Of a stretch of DNA of 38,791 bases, positions 23,426 to 31,926 are shown piece by piece. The notes under the pieces were generated by a model that saw nothing but the letters and a program-made list of their open reading frames with translations, did no database searches and was not told the DNA's origin. The translations under genes and the position numbers were made by a program. This stretch comes from CAZPNX01 sp964518765 (GTDB lineage: Bacteria; Edwardsbacteria; AC1; EtOH8), in the NCBI GenBank assembly GCA_964518765.1, contig CAZFJC010000024.1, positions 1 through 38,791 on the forward strand. Direction: 5' to 3'. Each line of letters opens with the position of its first letter. The stretch's first letter is position 1.

Positions 23426-24501
23426 CCTACCCTTTCCAAGCGCGCGGCCAGGGCCGCCTCCAGGTCCCTCCGGCCCTGCCTGGTCAGGGCCGAGACGAAG
23501 CAGGATTCGGGGTCACGATGCCTCAGCTCCTCCAGCAGGCGGTCCTCGGCCAGATCAATTTTATTGTAGACGATTATCTCCTCGGCGGTGACCCCTATCT
23601 GGTGCAGCACCTGGCGCACCGCCTGCATCTGCTGGTCCCGAGCCGGGTGGGCGCAATCCACCACGTGGAGCACCAGGTCGGCCTCCACCGCCTCCTCCAA
23701 TGTGGAGCGGAAGGAGGCCACCAACTGGTGCGGCAGCCGCCTGATGAAGCCGACGGTGTCTGTCAGCAGGTACCTTTGGCCCGTTGGCAGGGCCGCCACC
23801 CTGGTGGTCGGGTCCAGGGTGGCGAACAGCCGGTCGGCCACCTTGGCCCCGGATCTGGCCAGCAGATTCATCAAACTGGACTTGCCGGCATTGGTGTAGC
23901 CGGCCAGGGCCGCCCGAAACATGCCGGATCGGGCCTGGCGCTGGGTACGGCGCTGGGTCTCGATCTTTTTAAGGTCCTGCCTCAGCCGCGCCAGGCGGTG
24001 CCGGATCTTGCGGCGGTCCAGCTCCAGCTGCTTCTCGCCAGGCCCCCGGGTTCCGATGCCGGCGCCGGGGTCGGTCATCTCCAGGCCGGCCCCCACCAGG
24101 CGGGAGAAGCGGTACTGCAGCTGGGCCAACTCCACTTGGATGCGGGCCTCGGCCGAGCGGGCGTGCAGGGCGAAGATGTCCATGATGAGCTCGGCCCGGT
24201 CCAGCACCCGGCAGCCCAGGATTTTGGTCAGGTTGTGGGCCTGGCTGGGCGAGAGGTTGTGGTCGAATACCACCAGCCCGGCGCCTGCTTTAGACGCGCC
24301 CTCGGCCAGCTCCTGGGCCTTGCCCCGGCCGATGAAGAAGGCCGGATCCGGCTTGGCCCGCCTCTGCAGCACCACGTCGATGACGCGGGCCCCGGCAGTG
24401 TCCGCCAACCGCCCCAGCTCCTCTAGCGACTCCTCCTCGGCCCTCAGCTCCCTGGAGTCGCGGCAGAGCCCGACCAGTATGGCCCGGTTGTTGGTCCTCA
24501 A
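23413..24501 (-). CDS. hflX: GTPase HflX
   Basis: The product is 362 residues. HflX is a ribosome-associated GTPase that splits stalled ribosomes under stress. The N-terminal domain (about 1-180) contains the glycine-rich DPGAGIGTRGPGEKQLE linker typical of the family. The GTPase domain shows G1 GYTNAGKSS (201-209), the G2-region Thr in ATLDPTTR, G3 DTVGFI (248-253), G4 NKID (313-316) and a G5-like CFVSAL. The start is a TTG with GAGGG four bases upstream; no ATG lies nearby in frame. It heads an operon with the MFS gene. The C-terminal extension is short compared with E. coli HflX. Confidence 0.95.
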   Translation of the reverse strand: MRTNNRAILVGLCRDSRELRAEEESLEELGRLADTAGARVIDVVLQRRAKPDPAFFIGRGKAQELAEGASKAGAGLVVFDHNLSPSQAHNLTKILGCRVLDRAELIMDIFALHARSAEARIQVELAQLQYRFSRLVGAGLEMTDPGAGIGTRGPGEKQLELDRRKIRHRLARLRQDLKKIETQRRTQRQARSGMFRAALAGYTNAGKSSLMNLLARSGAKVADRLFATLDPTTRVAALPTGQRYLLTDTVGFIRRLPHQLVASFRSTLEEAVEADLVLHVVDCAHPARDQQMQAVRQVLHQIGVTAEEIIVYNKIDLAEDRLLEELRHRDPESCFVSALTRQGRRDLEAALAARLERVGWAR

Positions 24502-24537
24502 TGCGCCCTCGCTTTTTTTGTCAAGATAACGGAGATA

Positions 24538-24566
24538 ACTATATCAGATACCGCATTTAAAAACAA
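24538..24566 (-). promoter_or_regulatory. Probable promoter of the hflX operon
   Basis: On the minus strand TTGTTT (24566-24561) and TATAGT (24543-24538) are spaced by 17 bp, about 30 bp upstream of the TTG start. A TTGACA-like string nearer the start (around 24519) has no -10 partner before the gene. Confidence 0.4.
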
Positions 24567-24611
24567 GTTCGTACGCCTTCCCTGTCCGCGAGGCCGCATA
24601 TCCGAATACGA

Positions 24612-24639
24612 CCAGGCCCCCGACGAAGCGGGGGCCTGG
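24612..24639. terminator. G/C-rich hairpin between hflX and the AraC-type gene
   Basis: CCAGGCCCCCG / CGGGGGCCTGG forms an 11-bp perfect stem with a six-base loop, 13 bp past the stop of the AraC/GyrI gene on the minus strand. There is no T-run, so its efficiency is uncertain. Confidence 0.6.
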
Positions 24640-24652
24640 GTTCCTGCCTGGG

Positions 24653-25609
24653 TCAAAGCGGTTTGACCGGGATGCAGATGTCGCACTCCCAGGAGCCGTC
24701 GGGATGGCATTGGTGTTCGTCGGTGTAGAGCTCGAAGCAGGGCCGGTCGTCGCACTGGAACCCGCTCTCCGGGAGCCAGTCACGGTAGATCGAGTTCCAG
24801 GCCTCGCCGATCTGCCTGTCCGTCCCGCGGAACCGAAGCACGGCGTACTTTCCTCCCGGGATGTCGGCCAGGTTGACGCCGGCCTCGGCCCTGAAGCCCG
24901 GAGGCACGGCGACGCAGGCGTCGTAGCGGCACTTGTCGGGCGGGGTGATGCTGGGGTCGTCGTGGCTGATGCCCAGGGCCGCCGAGCCGGGACCCACCAG
25001 GCCCCGGGCCCGCCTCCACTTGCGGAATGCCTCCCAGTGTTTGGACACGCCGGGGCCGTAGGGACCGATGTGCCGCGAGTAGGCCACGCGATAGCCAGGC
25101 AGCTCCTTGATCTCGACTTTCATGATCCGCCTCCTTCTCCGTTTTGTTGTGCTGTTGACGGAGGCATTATACACAAAAAGAAGGCCGGATGCTTTTCCCG
25201 GCTTGCGCTCTGCTTTGCCTCTCTTGCTTTCTGCTTTGCCCATATTGCTCCAGGAGAGGTGGCCTCCCCCACGCCAGCGGCTGGGGCTCATGCCGAACCG
25301 CTCCCGGAAGGCCCGGGCGAAGGCGGCCGGTGACTGGAAGCCGCAGCCCAGGGCGATCCCGGTCACCGGCTCCTCCGGCCGGTCGCGCAGCAGGATGGCG
25401 GACGCCTCCAGGCGGCGGCGGCGGATGTGGCCGCCCAGGGTCTCGCCGGTCAGGGCGGCGAAGATGCGGTGGAAGTGGAAGGGCGAGAAGCAGGCCACCC
25501 GGGCCAGGTCCTCGAGCCTCAGCTCCCGGCCCAGGTTGGCGCCGATGTGGTCCATGGCCCGGTTGATTCGGGCCTGGTAGTCCTGGCTCTGTTTCCTTTT
25601 TAGGTCCAT
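24653..25609 (-). CDS. AraC-family regulator with GyrI-like ligand-binding domain
   Basis: The frame encodes 318 residues. The N-terminus (about 10-112) is an AraC/XylS double helix-turn-helix: LEDLARVACFSPFHFHRIF and GIALGCGFQSPAAFARAFRE...GMSPSRWR. The C-terminus (about 162-318) is a GyrI/BmrR/Rob-type effector-binding domain (MKVEIKELPGYRVAYSRH and a final CDICIPVKPL). The two together resemble Rob-like regulators that sense small amphipathic molecules. The linker (about 118-160) is long, basic and repetitive (GKAESKRGKAERKPGKASG). The internal ATG at 25123, at the start of the GyrI domain, has a strong AAGGAGG site, so the GyrI part (24653-25123, 156 residues) may also or only be made separately. 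The first ATG at 25609 has no Shine-Dalgarno. Confidence 0.82.
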   Translation of the reverse strand: MDLKRKQSQDYQARINRAMDHIGANLGRELRLEDLARVACFSPFHFHRIFAALTGETLGGHIRRRRLEASAILLRDRPEEPVTGIALGCGFQSPAAFARAFRERFGMSPSRWRGGGHLSWSNMGKAESKRGKAERKPGKASGLLFVYNASVNSTTKRRRRRIMKVEIKELPGYRVAYSRHIGPYGPGVSKHWEAFRKWRRARGLVGPGSAALGISHDDPSITPPDKCRYDACVAVPPGFRAEAGVNLADIPGGKYAVLRFRGTDRQIGEAWNSIYRDWLPESGFQCDDRPCFELYTDEHQCHPDGSWECDICIPVKPL

Positions 25610-25615
25610 GTTTTA

Positions 25616-25645
25616 AGTATAAGCGATTTATCATGCAAATTGCAA
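25616..25645 (-). promoter_or_regulatory. Candidate promoter of the AraC-type gene
   Basis: On the minus strand TTGCAA (25645-25640) and TATACT (25621-25616) are 18 bp apart. The expected start falls at about 25609, right on the first ATG, so the message would be leaderless or translation starts further in. Confidence 0.4.
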
Positions 25646-25691
25646 CGCTTTATATATCGTATTGCAATGCATTATTGTCCAGGGGATTGCA
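25639..25691. promoter_or_regulatory. Cluster of three ATTGCA words (possible operator)
   Basis: ATTGCA begins at 25639, 25661 and 25686; the first two extend to the palindrome TTGCAA and the third reads ATTGCATG. They lie between the AraC-type gene and the divergent membrane gene at 25801, and the first overlaps the AraC -35. Steps of 22 and 25 bp put them roughly on one DNA face. A binding role for the local regulator is inference. Confidence 0.3.
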
Positions 25692-25800
25692 TGTTACTGT
25701 TAAACTATTGCTTCGGTCCGCTGCCTACATGTCCATGATTGTAACATTTTCTCACTCAAGACGTATTCTGGTAAGAAATCACAAACGGGAGGATATTTCA

Positions 25801-26439
25801 ATGGAGGTAAGAACTGTTGGCGGTTTCGTCACCGGGCTAAGGAACGTCTTCGGGGTGGTGGCCAGGCCGGGGACCTACGGCAACATGCTCTACCTGCTGC
25901 TGGCCTTTCCTTTGGGGCTAGTCTATTTCATCCTTCTGGCCACGGGGATCTCGCTGGGGATAGGGCTGTACCTGGTGGTGGTCGGCCTGCCCCTTCTGGT
26001 TTTGGTGCTCATGCTCTGGCGGCAGCTGGTCAAGCTGGAGCAGCTCCAGGCAAAATGGCTGCTGGGACAGGAAGTAAGGCCGGAGCCCATCCTCCGCTGG
26101 GCCGAGGCCAAGAGAGCCTGGCCGTGGTTCCGCGCCAGGCTCTCCAGCGGCCTTACCTGGAAGGGGCTGGGGTTCCTGTTCCTCAAGTTTCCCCTAGGCC
26201 TGGGCGCCTTCGTCCTGATGGTGGTCATGCTCTCGGCCTCACTGGCGCTGGTGGCCGCCCCTGTACTGCACAAACACGGCCTGGTCAACGTGGACGACGT
26301 CTCCCTGCTGGTGATAAACGGACCTCTTCACGGCGCCGGGCTCGTTCTCTTCGGCCTGCTGCTGTTGATCCTCAGCCTGCACCTGTTCAACGGCTACGCC
26401 CGGGTTTTCCGCTGGCTGTCAGGCAAGCTGATCTGTTGA
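25801..26439 (+). CDS. Polytopic membrane protein resembling the PF13796 sensor domain
   Basis: The product is 212 residues, about four transmembrane segments in two pairs: LYLLLAFPLGLVYFILLATG, GLYLVVVGLPLLVLVLML, then FLKFPLGLGAFVLMVVMLS and GLVLFGLLLLILSLHLF. The pattern PLG-x2-Y/F-F-x3-TG...LG-x4-VG-x-PLL is that of the 'putative sensor' domain (PF13796) found fused to histidine kinases or standing alone in Actinobacteria and others. No kinase is attached here. The ATG at 25801 has a GGAGG site 9 bases upstream; the frame is open further upstream but without a ribosome site. The gene stands alone, divergent from the AraC-type regulator, whose ligand or target it may share. Confidence 0.7.
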   Translation: MEVRTVGGFVTGLRNVFGVVARPGTYGNMLYLLLAFPLGLVYFILLATGISLGIGLYLVVVGLPLLVLVLMLWRQLVKLEQLQAKWLLGQEVRPEPILRWAEAKRAWPWFRARLSSGLTWKGLGFLFLKFPLGLGAFVLMVVMLSASLALVAAPVLHKHGLVNVDDVSLLVINGPLHGAGLVLFGLLLLILSLHLFNGYARVFRWLSGKLIC

Positions 26440-26460
26440 TGCAAAGCTTATAAAACACCG

Positions 26461-26489
26461 GCCCCGAAGCCATCGACTTCGGGGCTTTT
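26461..26489. terminator. Intrinsic terminator shared by convergent genes
   Basis: GCCCCGAAG / CTTCGGGGC with a seven-base loop is followed by TTTT. It ends the plus-strand membrane gene, and, 18 bp from the stop of the convergent gene at 26507, could serve that too. Confidence 0.8.
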
Positions 26490-26506
26490 CGTCTATGTTC
26501 GGCTGT

Positions 26507-28051
26507 CTAAAATGCAAACAACAAGCCCAAATGGCTGGCAAATGCCCAGGAACTAAAATCGGCCGGTGTTTGCGATATGCCGTAGGAATTTGGCAGACCC
26601 TCAATAACCTCGAGATTGTATCTAAAGGAGAAGGTAAAGGCAGTCCCTGAGGAAAGCCAAAGGTTGCCGCCCATCCCTATCTGGTAGTTTTTATAGGGCA
26701 GATCGGAATAGACCTGATGTATAAATGTCGATTGCGGGCCGACATACTCGATCTCCTCCTCGGCGCTTGCCTTCAGAAGCCATCCCATTCGCAGCTCGGC
26801 ATAGGGTTCGAACCTGCCCAGCGGAGCATAGAAAGCCGCCCCGACCATAATCGATGGCAGCTTGAATTCTGCCGAATACTCCCGGTGGTAGGTGTTTACA
26901 GCGTCCCCTCCCTCGTTGGTGGCCCAGGCAGTATGGTATTGGTATCCCGCCTTGAGCGCGGCATACCGGCTGAATCTATAACCCAATGCCGCTTCGAAAA
27001 GATTTTCTATTGCACCGCCAGTCCCGTTTATCCAGGGTACCGATTCATAGGTCACGCTGCCGGTGGCCCCCTGGGCGATGGCGCCCGCACCGAGTTCGAG
27101 CACTAGCTTGGGTCGAGCGAGCTTTTCGTCGATCTTGAACACCCCGGCATCCACCGCCACCAAACGGCTCCTCTCCTTGAATCCCGGCTTCCGCAGCTTC
27201 AGGTTGTAATTGCCTTTCTTAAGATTATCGATCCGCAAACCCGGCTTTTCGGCCTTGCCCCTATACTCTCCGTTGAGATACACCTTGGCCCCCCAAGGCG
27301 CGGAGGATATCAATAGGGTCCCCTCCGGCCGCACCAAGGAGATGTTCAGGGTATCCACGCTGCCGGGCCTCACCGCCACCCCCTCGGAATAGAGATTGTA
27401 CCCCTCCATGATGGCCACCACCTGATGCATCCCGGGATCCAAAGGATAGGCATAGGTCGGAGCATGGCCGTATTCTTTGCCGTCGATGGATAACTTGGCC
27501 CCCTCCGGATTCGAGATGATGACCAGCCCCCCCCTCTGGCCTTCCTGCTCCTGGCCCGGGCGCCATCGGGAGAAGGTTTCGGCCGCCTGCTTCATGGCCC
27601 CTAAAAGCGTGGAGACATCCCCAGTATAGTTCTTGGAGAAGGTAAGGTCCACCCTCCCGGTCTGGATATCTATCATCCGCAGCTCCACCGCATAGACATT
27701 CCCCAACTTGCCGATGGTGCCGCCGATCATCTTCTGGGCGCCCAGCAGCTGGCCCACCTCCACCAGGCAGGAGGCGTCGCTGCAGGCCCCGGTAAGCTGG
27801 AAGCCCTGCTCCCGCAGGATCTCGTCCCGCTTGGAGCGCTCCACCACCTCGAAGTTGCGGAAATCGACCAGGCTGTTGAGCAGTTTGTCGGTCAATAGTT
27901 TCTGTTCGTCGGCCGAAAGGCCTGAGGTGACGTTCAAATCCATCACCGACACCGTGGTTCTGGCCTGTGCCGAGCCTGGCCGAGGCGCCTGGGCCAGGCT
28001 GAGGCCGGTTGTCAGGAGAAGAAAAAATGCCAGCGATAAAGCTCTCTTCAT
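26507..28051 (-). CDS. Outer-membrane protein: CsgG-like domain, two PEGA repeats and beta-barrel
   Basis: The product is 514 residues with a signal peptide (1-20, ending LSLAQA). Residues about 33-160 resemble the CsgG/FlgO/TolB-type fold: TVSVMDLNVTSGLSADEQ, FEVVERSKRDEIL, GQLLGAQKMIGGTIGKLG and IDIQTGRVD. Two PEGA-type surface repeats follow: GGLVIISNPEGAKLSIDGK and GTLLISSAPWGAKVYLNGEY, each ending in an aromatic-Gly turn (GYNLYS, KPGFKE). From about 320 to the end alternating strands with aromatic girdles and a final Phe (LGLLFAF) suggest an outer-membrane barrel. Function is unknown; PEGA proteins often link peptidoglycan or S-layer to the envelope. AAGGGAGG lies 6 bases before the ATG. 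It is 19 bp downstream of valS on the same strand. Confidence 0.8.
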   Translation of the reverse strand: MKRALSLAFFLLLTTGLSLAQAPRPGSAQARTTVSVMDLNVTSGLSADEQKLLTDKLLNSLVDFRNFEVVERSKRDEILREQGFQLTGACSDASCLVEVGQLLGAQKMIGGTIGKLGNVYAVELRMIDIQTGRVDLTFSKNYTGDVSTLLGAMKQAAETFSRWRPGQEQEGQRGGLVIISNPEGAKLSIDGKEYGHAPTYAYPLDPGMHQVVAIMEGYNLYSEGVAVRPGSVDTLNISLVRPEGTLLISSAPWGAKVYLNGEYRGKAEKPGLRIDNLKKGNYNLKLRKPGFKERSRLVAVDAGVFKIDEKLARPKLVLELGAGAIAQGATGSVTYESVPWINGTGGAIENLFEAALGYRFSRYAALKAGYQYHTAWATNEGGDAVNTYHREYSAEFKLPSIMVGAAFYAPLGRFEPYAELRMGWLLKASAEEEIEYVGPQSTFIHQVYSDLPYKNYQIGMGGNLWLSSGTAFTFSFRYNLEVIEGLPNSYGISQTPADFSSWAFASHLGLLFAF

Positions 28052-28070
28052 GTTTTCCTCCCTTTTATTA

Positions 28071-30746
28071 TTAATACGCTATCTCCGCCATGACCTCGAA
28101 CCTGGCGCCCTCGACCTTCCTCTCGACTGTCTCCGCCTCCGTGGCCCCCACCGTCCCCAAAAGGTCGGCCCATACTGCCCTCAGGGCCTCGAGGTCGCCG
28201 GCCGCCCCCCAGATCGAAAGGCTCTTGAGCGGCGTCTTGACGCTGACCTTGGCCTCGGATTTAATCTTTCTTACTGCGGCCATCACCTCCACCGCGGCGC
28301 CGAAGGCGTCATCGGCCTCTGGCTGAGCTAGCCCGGAAAAATCATTATCGGAGGGCCAGGCCGAGGTGTGCACCGAACGCTCCCTCCCCTGGCCGGAGAA
28401 CAGCCAGCCCCAGGCCTCCTCGGCGAAGAAGGGGATGAACGGCGCAAACAGCCTTAGAAGGACCGAGAGCGACAGCTTGAGCGAGGCCAAAGCCGAGAGC
28501 TTTCCCGGCGATATCTGGCCATGGTAGGCCCGGGCTTTGACCAGCTCCAGATAGTTGTCGCAGAAGCTCTCCCAGAAGAATGATTCTATCTCCTGCAGGG
28601 CATCGGCGTAGCCGAAGCTTTCGAAGTGTTTTCCCGCCTTCTCCACCGTCCTCGATAGGTGCTCCAGGAAGCTCTTGTCCAGCTCATCACAAACCTTGTC
28701 GGGGGTCAGCGACGACAGGTCATGTTCAAACAAATGTGAAGCGACGAACTTTGAGGCGTTGTAGAGTTTGGTGACCAGCCTTTTGCCGTTCTGGAACATG
28801 GCCTCGTCGTAGGCGGTGTCCACCCCCAGCCGGGCCTTGGCCGCCCAGTAGCGCACCCCGTCGGAAGAGTATTTTTGGAGAAGGTGCTCCGGGGTGACTA
28901 CGTTGCCGTGGCTCTTGGACATCTTCTTGCGGTCCGGGTCCAGGATCCAGCCGTTGATCAGCACGTTGCTCCAGGGGATGGAGCCGTCGTGCAGCCGGGC
29001 CTTGACGATGGTGTAGAAGGCCCAGGTACGGATGATCTCCGGCCCCTGCGGCCTGATATCCATGGGATAGACCTTGGCGTGCCGGCCGTCGTCCAGCGCC
29101 CAGTGGCTGGCTATCTGCGGGGTCAGCGAGCTGGTGGCCCAGGTGTCCATGACGTCCGGGTCGCCGCAGAAGCCGCCGGGCTGGTCCCGCTGCGTCTCAT
29201 CGAAGCCAGGGGCCGGCTTGGACTGGGGATCGATGGGCAGGGAATCCTCATCGGCTAGGATGGGATTTTCGTAATCCGGCTTGCCCTCGCCGTCCAATTT
29301 GTACCACAGGGGGAAGGGAACGCCGAAATAGCGCTGGCGGCTAATGCACCAATCCTGGTTGAGTCCCCTGACCCAGTCCTCGTAGCGCACCCTCATGTGC
29401 TCCGGGTGCCATTTTATCTTCCGGCCCTGCTCCAGCAAATCATCCTTCTTGTCCATGATCCTGACGTACCACTGCCGGGTGGGGATTATCTCCAGGGGCC
29501 GCTCCCCCTTCTCGTACATCTTCACCGGGTGCTCGATGGGCTTGGGCTCGTCCACCAGGGGCGCCCCCAGCCCAGGCATGGCCTCGCCGGCGGCATGCTT
29601 CAATAGATCGACAATCGCCGCCTGTGCCTGCTTTACAGTCTTGCCGGCTATTTGACTGTAGAAATGGTTGGCCTTATCAAGGTTCAGGCTGTCGCCGAAA
29701 AAGTCCCGATGACCTCTGAAACCTTCTTGAGACGACATCCTGAAAGGCAAAGGCCTCTCCAGGATCATCATCCGGCCGTCTCTTCCTATGGTCTGCTTCA
29801 AGGGAAGATTGTACTTGCGCCACCACTCCACGTCCATGACGTCGCCGAAGGTGCAGACCATCAGGATGCCGGTCCCCTTCTGGGGATCGGCCCCCTCGTC
29901 GGCTATTATCGGGACCGGCACCCGAAAGAGCGGAGTCACCGCCTTTTTGCCGAACAGCCTCCGGTAGCGCTCGTCGTCCGGGTGGGCGATGACGGCCACG
30001 CAGGAGGCCAAGAGCTCGGGCCGGGTGGTGGCGATGACAAAGGAGTCCGGCCCTTCGCCGGGGTCGGCCACCCCGAAGCGGATATGGTGGAAATGCCCGG
30101 GGATGTTGCGGTCCTCCACCTCGGCCTGGGAGACCGCGGTCTGGAAGTCCACGTCCCAAAGGTGCGGGGCGAAGGCCGAGTAAACATGGCCGTCGCGGTA
30201 AAGTCTCAGGAATGAAAGCTGCGATGTCCTTCGGCAGTGGTCGTCGATGGTGGCGTACTCCAGCCCCCAGTCCACCGAAAGCCCCAGATGCTGCCACAAA
30301 GCCTTGAAGGCCTTCTCGTCCTCGCCGGTCACCCGGTGGCAGAGCTCGATGAAGTTGTCCCGGTTGACCTCCTGGGGCGGCCCCTTCCTGTCGTTCCTGG
30401 GCTGGAAGCCCTCGATGTAGGGCAGCCTGGCGACGCAGCGCACGTTGTAGTAGTTCTGCACCCTCCGCTCGGTGGGCAGGCCGTTGTCGTCCCAGCCCAT
30501 GGGGTAGAATATGTTCCTCCCCAGCATGCGCCGCTGGCGGACGATGACGTCCTGCTGGATGTAGCCGAAGGCCGATCCCACGTGCAGGGAGCCGGAGACG
30601 GTGGGCGGGGGTGTGTCCACCGCGAAGGTCTGGTCCCGGCCCCGGTCCGGGTCCCACCGGTGGATGCCCCATGCCTCCCAGTCCGCCATCCTTTGCCGTT
30701 CCGAAGCGGCGAAATCGTACTTATCCGGTATCCTGGCCTTTTCCAC
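28071..30746 (-). CDS. valS: Valyl-tRNA synthetase, archaeal/rickettsial type
   Basis: The product is 891 residues. It charges tRNA-Val with valine; the CP1 editing domain clears mischarged threonine. The class I signature appears as HVGS (55-58) in TPPPTVSGSLHVGSAF, and KMSKS in DRKKMSKSHGNVVTP. The wording PPPTVSGSLH, WDDNGLPTERRVQNYYNVRC and SDGVRYWAAKARLG is that of the archaeal-type ValS also found in Rickettsiales and some other bacteria, rather than the E. coli PPPNVTGSLHMGH type. The start is a GTG at 30746 (VEKARIPDKYDF) with an AGGATAAGAGA site. The longer open frame, to 31061, would run through the promoter and into the divergent kinase gene and is rejected. No T-box is visible in the short leader. 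Confidence 0.95.
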   Translation of the reverse strand: MEKARIPDKYDFAASERQRMADWEAWGIHRWDPDRGRDQTFAVDTPPPTVSGSLHVGSAFGYIQQDVIVRQRRMLGRNIFYPMGWDDNGLPTERRVQNYYNVRCVARLPYIEGFQPRNDRKGPPQEVNRDNFIELCHRVTGEDEKAFKALWQHLGLSVDWGLEYATIDDHCRRTSQLSFLRLYRDGHVYSAFAPHLWDVDFQTAVSQAEVEDRNIPGHFHHIRFGVADPGEGPDSFVIATTRPELLASCVAVIAHPDDERYRRLFGKKAVTPLFRVPVPIIADEGADPQKGTGILMVCTFGDVMDVEWWRKYNLPLKQTIGRDGRMMILERPLPFRMSSQEGFRGHRDFFGDSLNLDKANHFYSQIAGKTVKQAQAAIVDLLKHAAGEAMPGLGAPLVDEPKPIEHPVKMYEKGERPLEIIPTRQWYVRIMDKKDDLLEQGRKIKWHPEHMRVRYEDWVRGLNQDWCISRQRYFGVPFPLWYKLDGEGKPDYENPILADEDSLPIDPQSKPAPGFDETQRDQPGGFCGDPDVMDTWATSSLTPQIASHWALDDGRHAKVYPMDIRPQGPEIIRTWAFYTIVKARLHDGSIPWSNVLINGWILDPDRKKMSKSHGNVVTPEHLLQKYSSDGVRYWAAKARLGVDTAYDEAMFQNGKRLVTKLYNASKFVASHLFEHDLSSLTPDKVCDELDKSFLEHLSRTVEKAGKHFESFGYADALQEIESFFWESFCDNYLELVKARAYHGQISPGKLSALASLKLSLSVLLRLFAPFIPFFAEEAWGWLFSGQGRERSVHTSAWPSDNDFSGLAQPEADDAFGAAVEVMAAVRKIKSEAKVSVKTPLKSLSIWGAAGDLEALRAVWADLLGTVGATEAETVERKVEGARFEVMAEIAY

Positions 30747-30780
30747 TCTCTTATCCTGCGTATTATTGACGAATTGGGTA

Positions 30781-30809
30781 ATTTTACGACAACCTTTACG
30801 CTTAGTCAA
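30781..30809 (-). promoter_or_regulatory. Promoter of valS
   Basis: On the minus strand TTGACT (30809-30804) and TAAAAT (30786-30781) are 17 bp apart. A start near 30774 gives a leader of about 28 bases before the GTG at 30746, which supports that start codon. Confidence 0.65.
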
Positions 30810-30896
30810 TAGACAATGGCCAGCCGCATCAAAGGCTTGAAACCGACCGGGCAAAATGATATCTTTAATGATGAGCGAAAACTTCGGGGAAAGGGC

Positions 30897-31832
30897 ATGA
30901 AGAAAACGATCATCGGCATCGATCTCGGCGGCACCAACATCAAGTCGGTGCTGCTGGACGCGGCCACGCGCGGGATCCTGGGCCAGGCGTCGCGCCCCAC
31001 CCAGGCGGAGGCCGGCGTGGCCCGGGTGGTGGAGAACATCGCCCGGGTGGTCGAGGGACATCTCTCGGAGGCCAGGCGGATTGGCCGTAGGGTTATCGGC
31101 GCCGGCGTGGGCTCGGCCGGACTGGTGGACCGGGGCGTGGTGCGCAATTCGCCCAACCTGCCGGGCTGGCAGGGCGCGGTGCCCCTGCGAAGGCTATTGG
31201 ATAAAAGGCTGTCCCAGCACCGTCTGCCCATCGTCATCGAGAACGACGTCAACGCCTTCGTGCTGGCCGAACAAAGGCTGGGAGCCGCCAGGGACTTGGA
31301 GAACGTCATCGGACTCACTTTGGGCACCGGCGTCGGCGGCGGCATCATCATAGATGGCAAATTGTACCGAGGGACGACCGGGGGGGCCGGGGAACTGGGG
31401 CACATGGTGATAAAGCACGACGGGCCCCGCTGCAAGTGCGGGAACACTGGATGCCTGGAGTCTCTGGTCGGCTCCCAGGCCATAGTCAACAGGTACAACG
31501 ACCTCAGGTTCAGGGCGCACCAGAGGCTGTCGAATGACATTACCGTGGCCGAGATAGCTGCAAATGCTCGTAGACGTGACGCTTTGGCCGTCCAGGCCCT
31601 GGCCGAGACAGGCAGGCTTTTGGGGATAGGACTGGCCAATCTGGTCAATATCTTCAATCCCCAGGCCATAGTCATTGGCGGAGGCGTGGCCCAGGCAGGC
31701 AGGCTTATACTGATGCCAGCCATAGCTGAAATGAGAACCAGGGCAATGCCTTATAATGCGAGGGGCGTCAAGGTATTAAAAGCCAAGCTTGGAGAATTGG
31801 CAGGAGCGATAGGAGCCTCATTATGTTTATAA
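30897..31832 (+). CDS. ROK-family sugar kinase (glucokinase type)
   Basis: The product is 311 residues. ROK kinases phosphorylate glucose, N-acetylglucosamine, N-acetylmannosamine or related sugars with ATP. Seen here: the phosphate-binding loop DLGGTN (9-14), ENDVNA with the catalytic Asp117, GLTLGTGVGGGII, and the ROK zinc site H169 with C179-K-C181-G-x4-C186 in HMVIKHDGPRCKCGNTGCLE. The absence of an N-terminal DNA-binding domain makes it an enzyme rather than an NagC/XylR-type repressor. The ATG at 30897 has GGGGAAAGG just upstream; the frame is open for 27 codons further back without a ribosome site. The gene stands alone and diverges from valS. The exact sugar cannot be told. Confidence 0.9.
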   Translation: MKKTIIGIDLGGTNIKSVLLDAATRGILGQASRPTQAEAGVARVVENIARVVEGHLSEARRIGRRVIGAGVGSAGLVDRGVVRNSPNLPGWQGAVPLRRLLDKRLSQHRLPIVIENDVNAFVLAEQRLGAARDLENVIGLTLGTGVGGGIIIDGKLYRGTTGGAGELGHMVIKHDGPRCKCGNTGCLESLVGSQAIVNRYNDLRFRAHQRLSNDITVAEIAANARRRDALAVQALAETGRLLGIGLANLVNIFNPQAIVIGGGVAQAGRLILMPAIAEMRTRAMPYNARGVKVLKAKLGELAGAIGASLCL

Positions 31833-31858
31833 CCCGTTGATCAAAATAAAGTTAGCTC

Positions 31859-31882
31859 AAAACAGCCGAAAGGCTGTTTTTT
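31859..31882 (+). terminator. Intrinsic terminator after the ROK kinase
   Basis: AAAACAGCC / GGCTGTTTT with a GAAA tetraloop runs into TTTTTT. It is a textbook rho-independent terminator 27 bp after the stop. Confidence 0.9.
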
Positions 31883-31926
31883 CTTGAAAAAAGTTTAAAA
31901 TATTATTAAATATTTTAATATATCAC

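Noticed and set aside
25633..25800. 56-codon upstream extension of the PF13796-like protein
   Set aside because: It covers the intergenic region with the ATTGCA words, has no ribosome site, and the ATG at 25801 has a good GGAGG.
30747..31061. 105-codon N-terminal extension of valS
   Set aside because: It runs across the valS promoter and into the divergent ROK kinase gene. The GTG at 30746 has a ribosome site and the sequence from there matches the family start.
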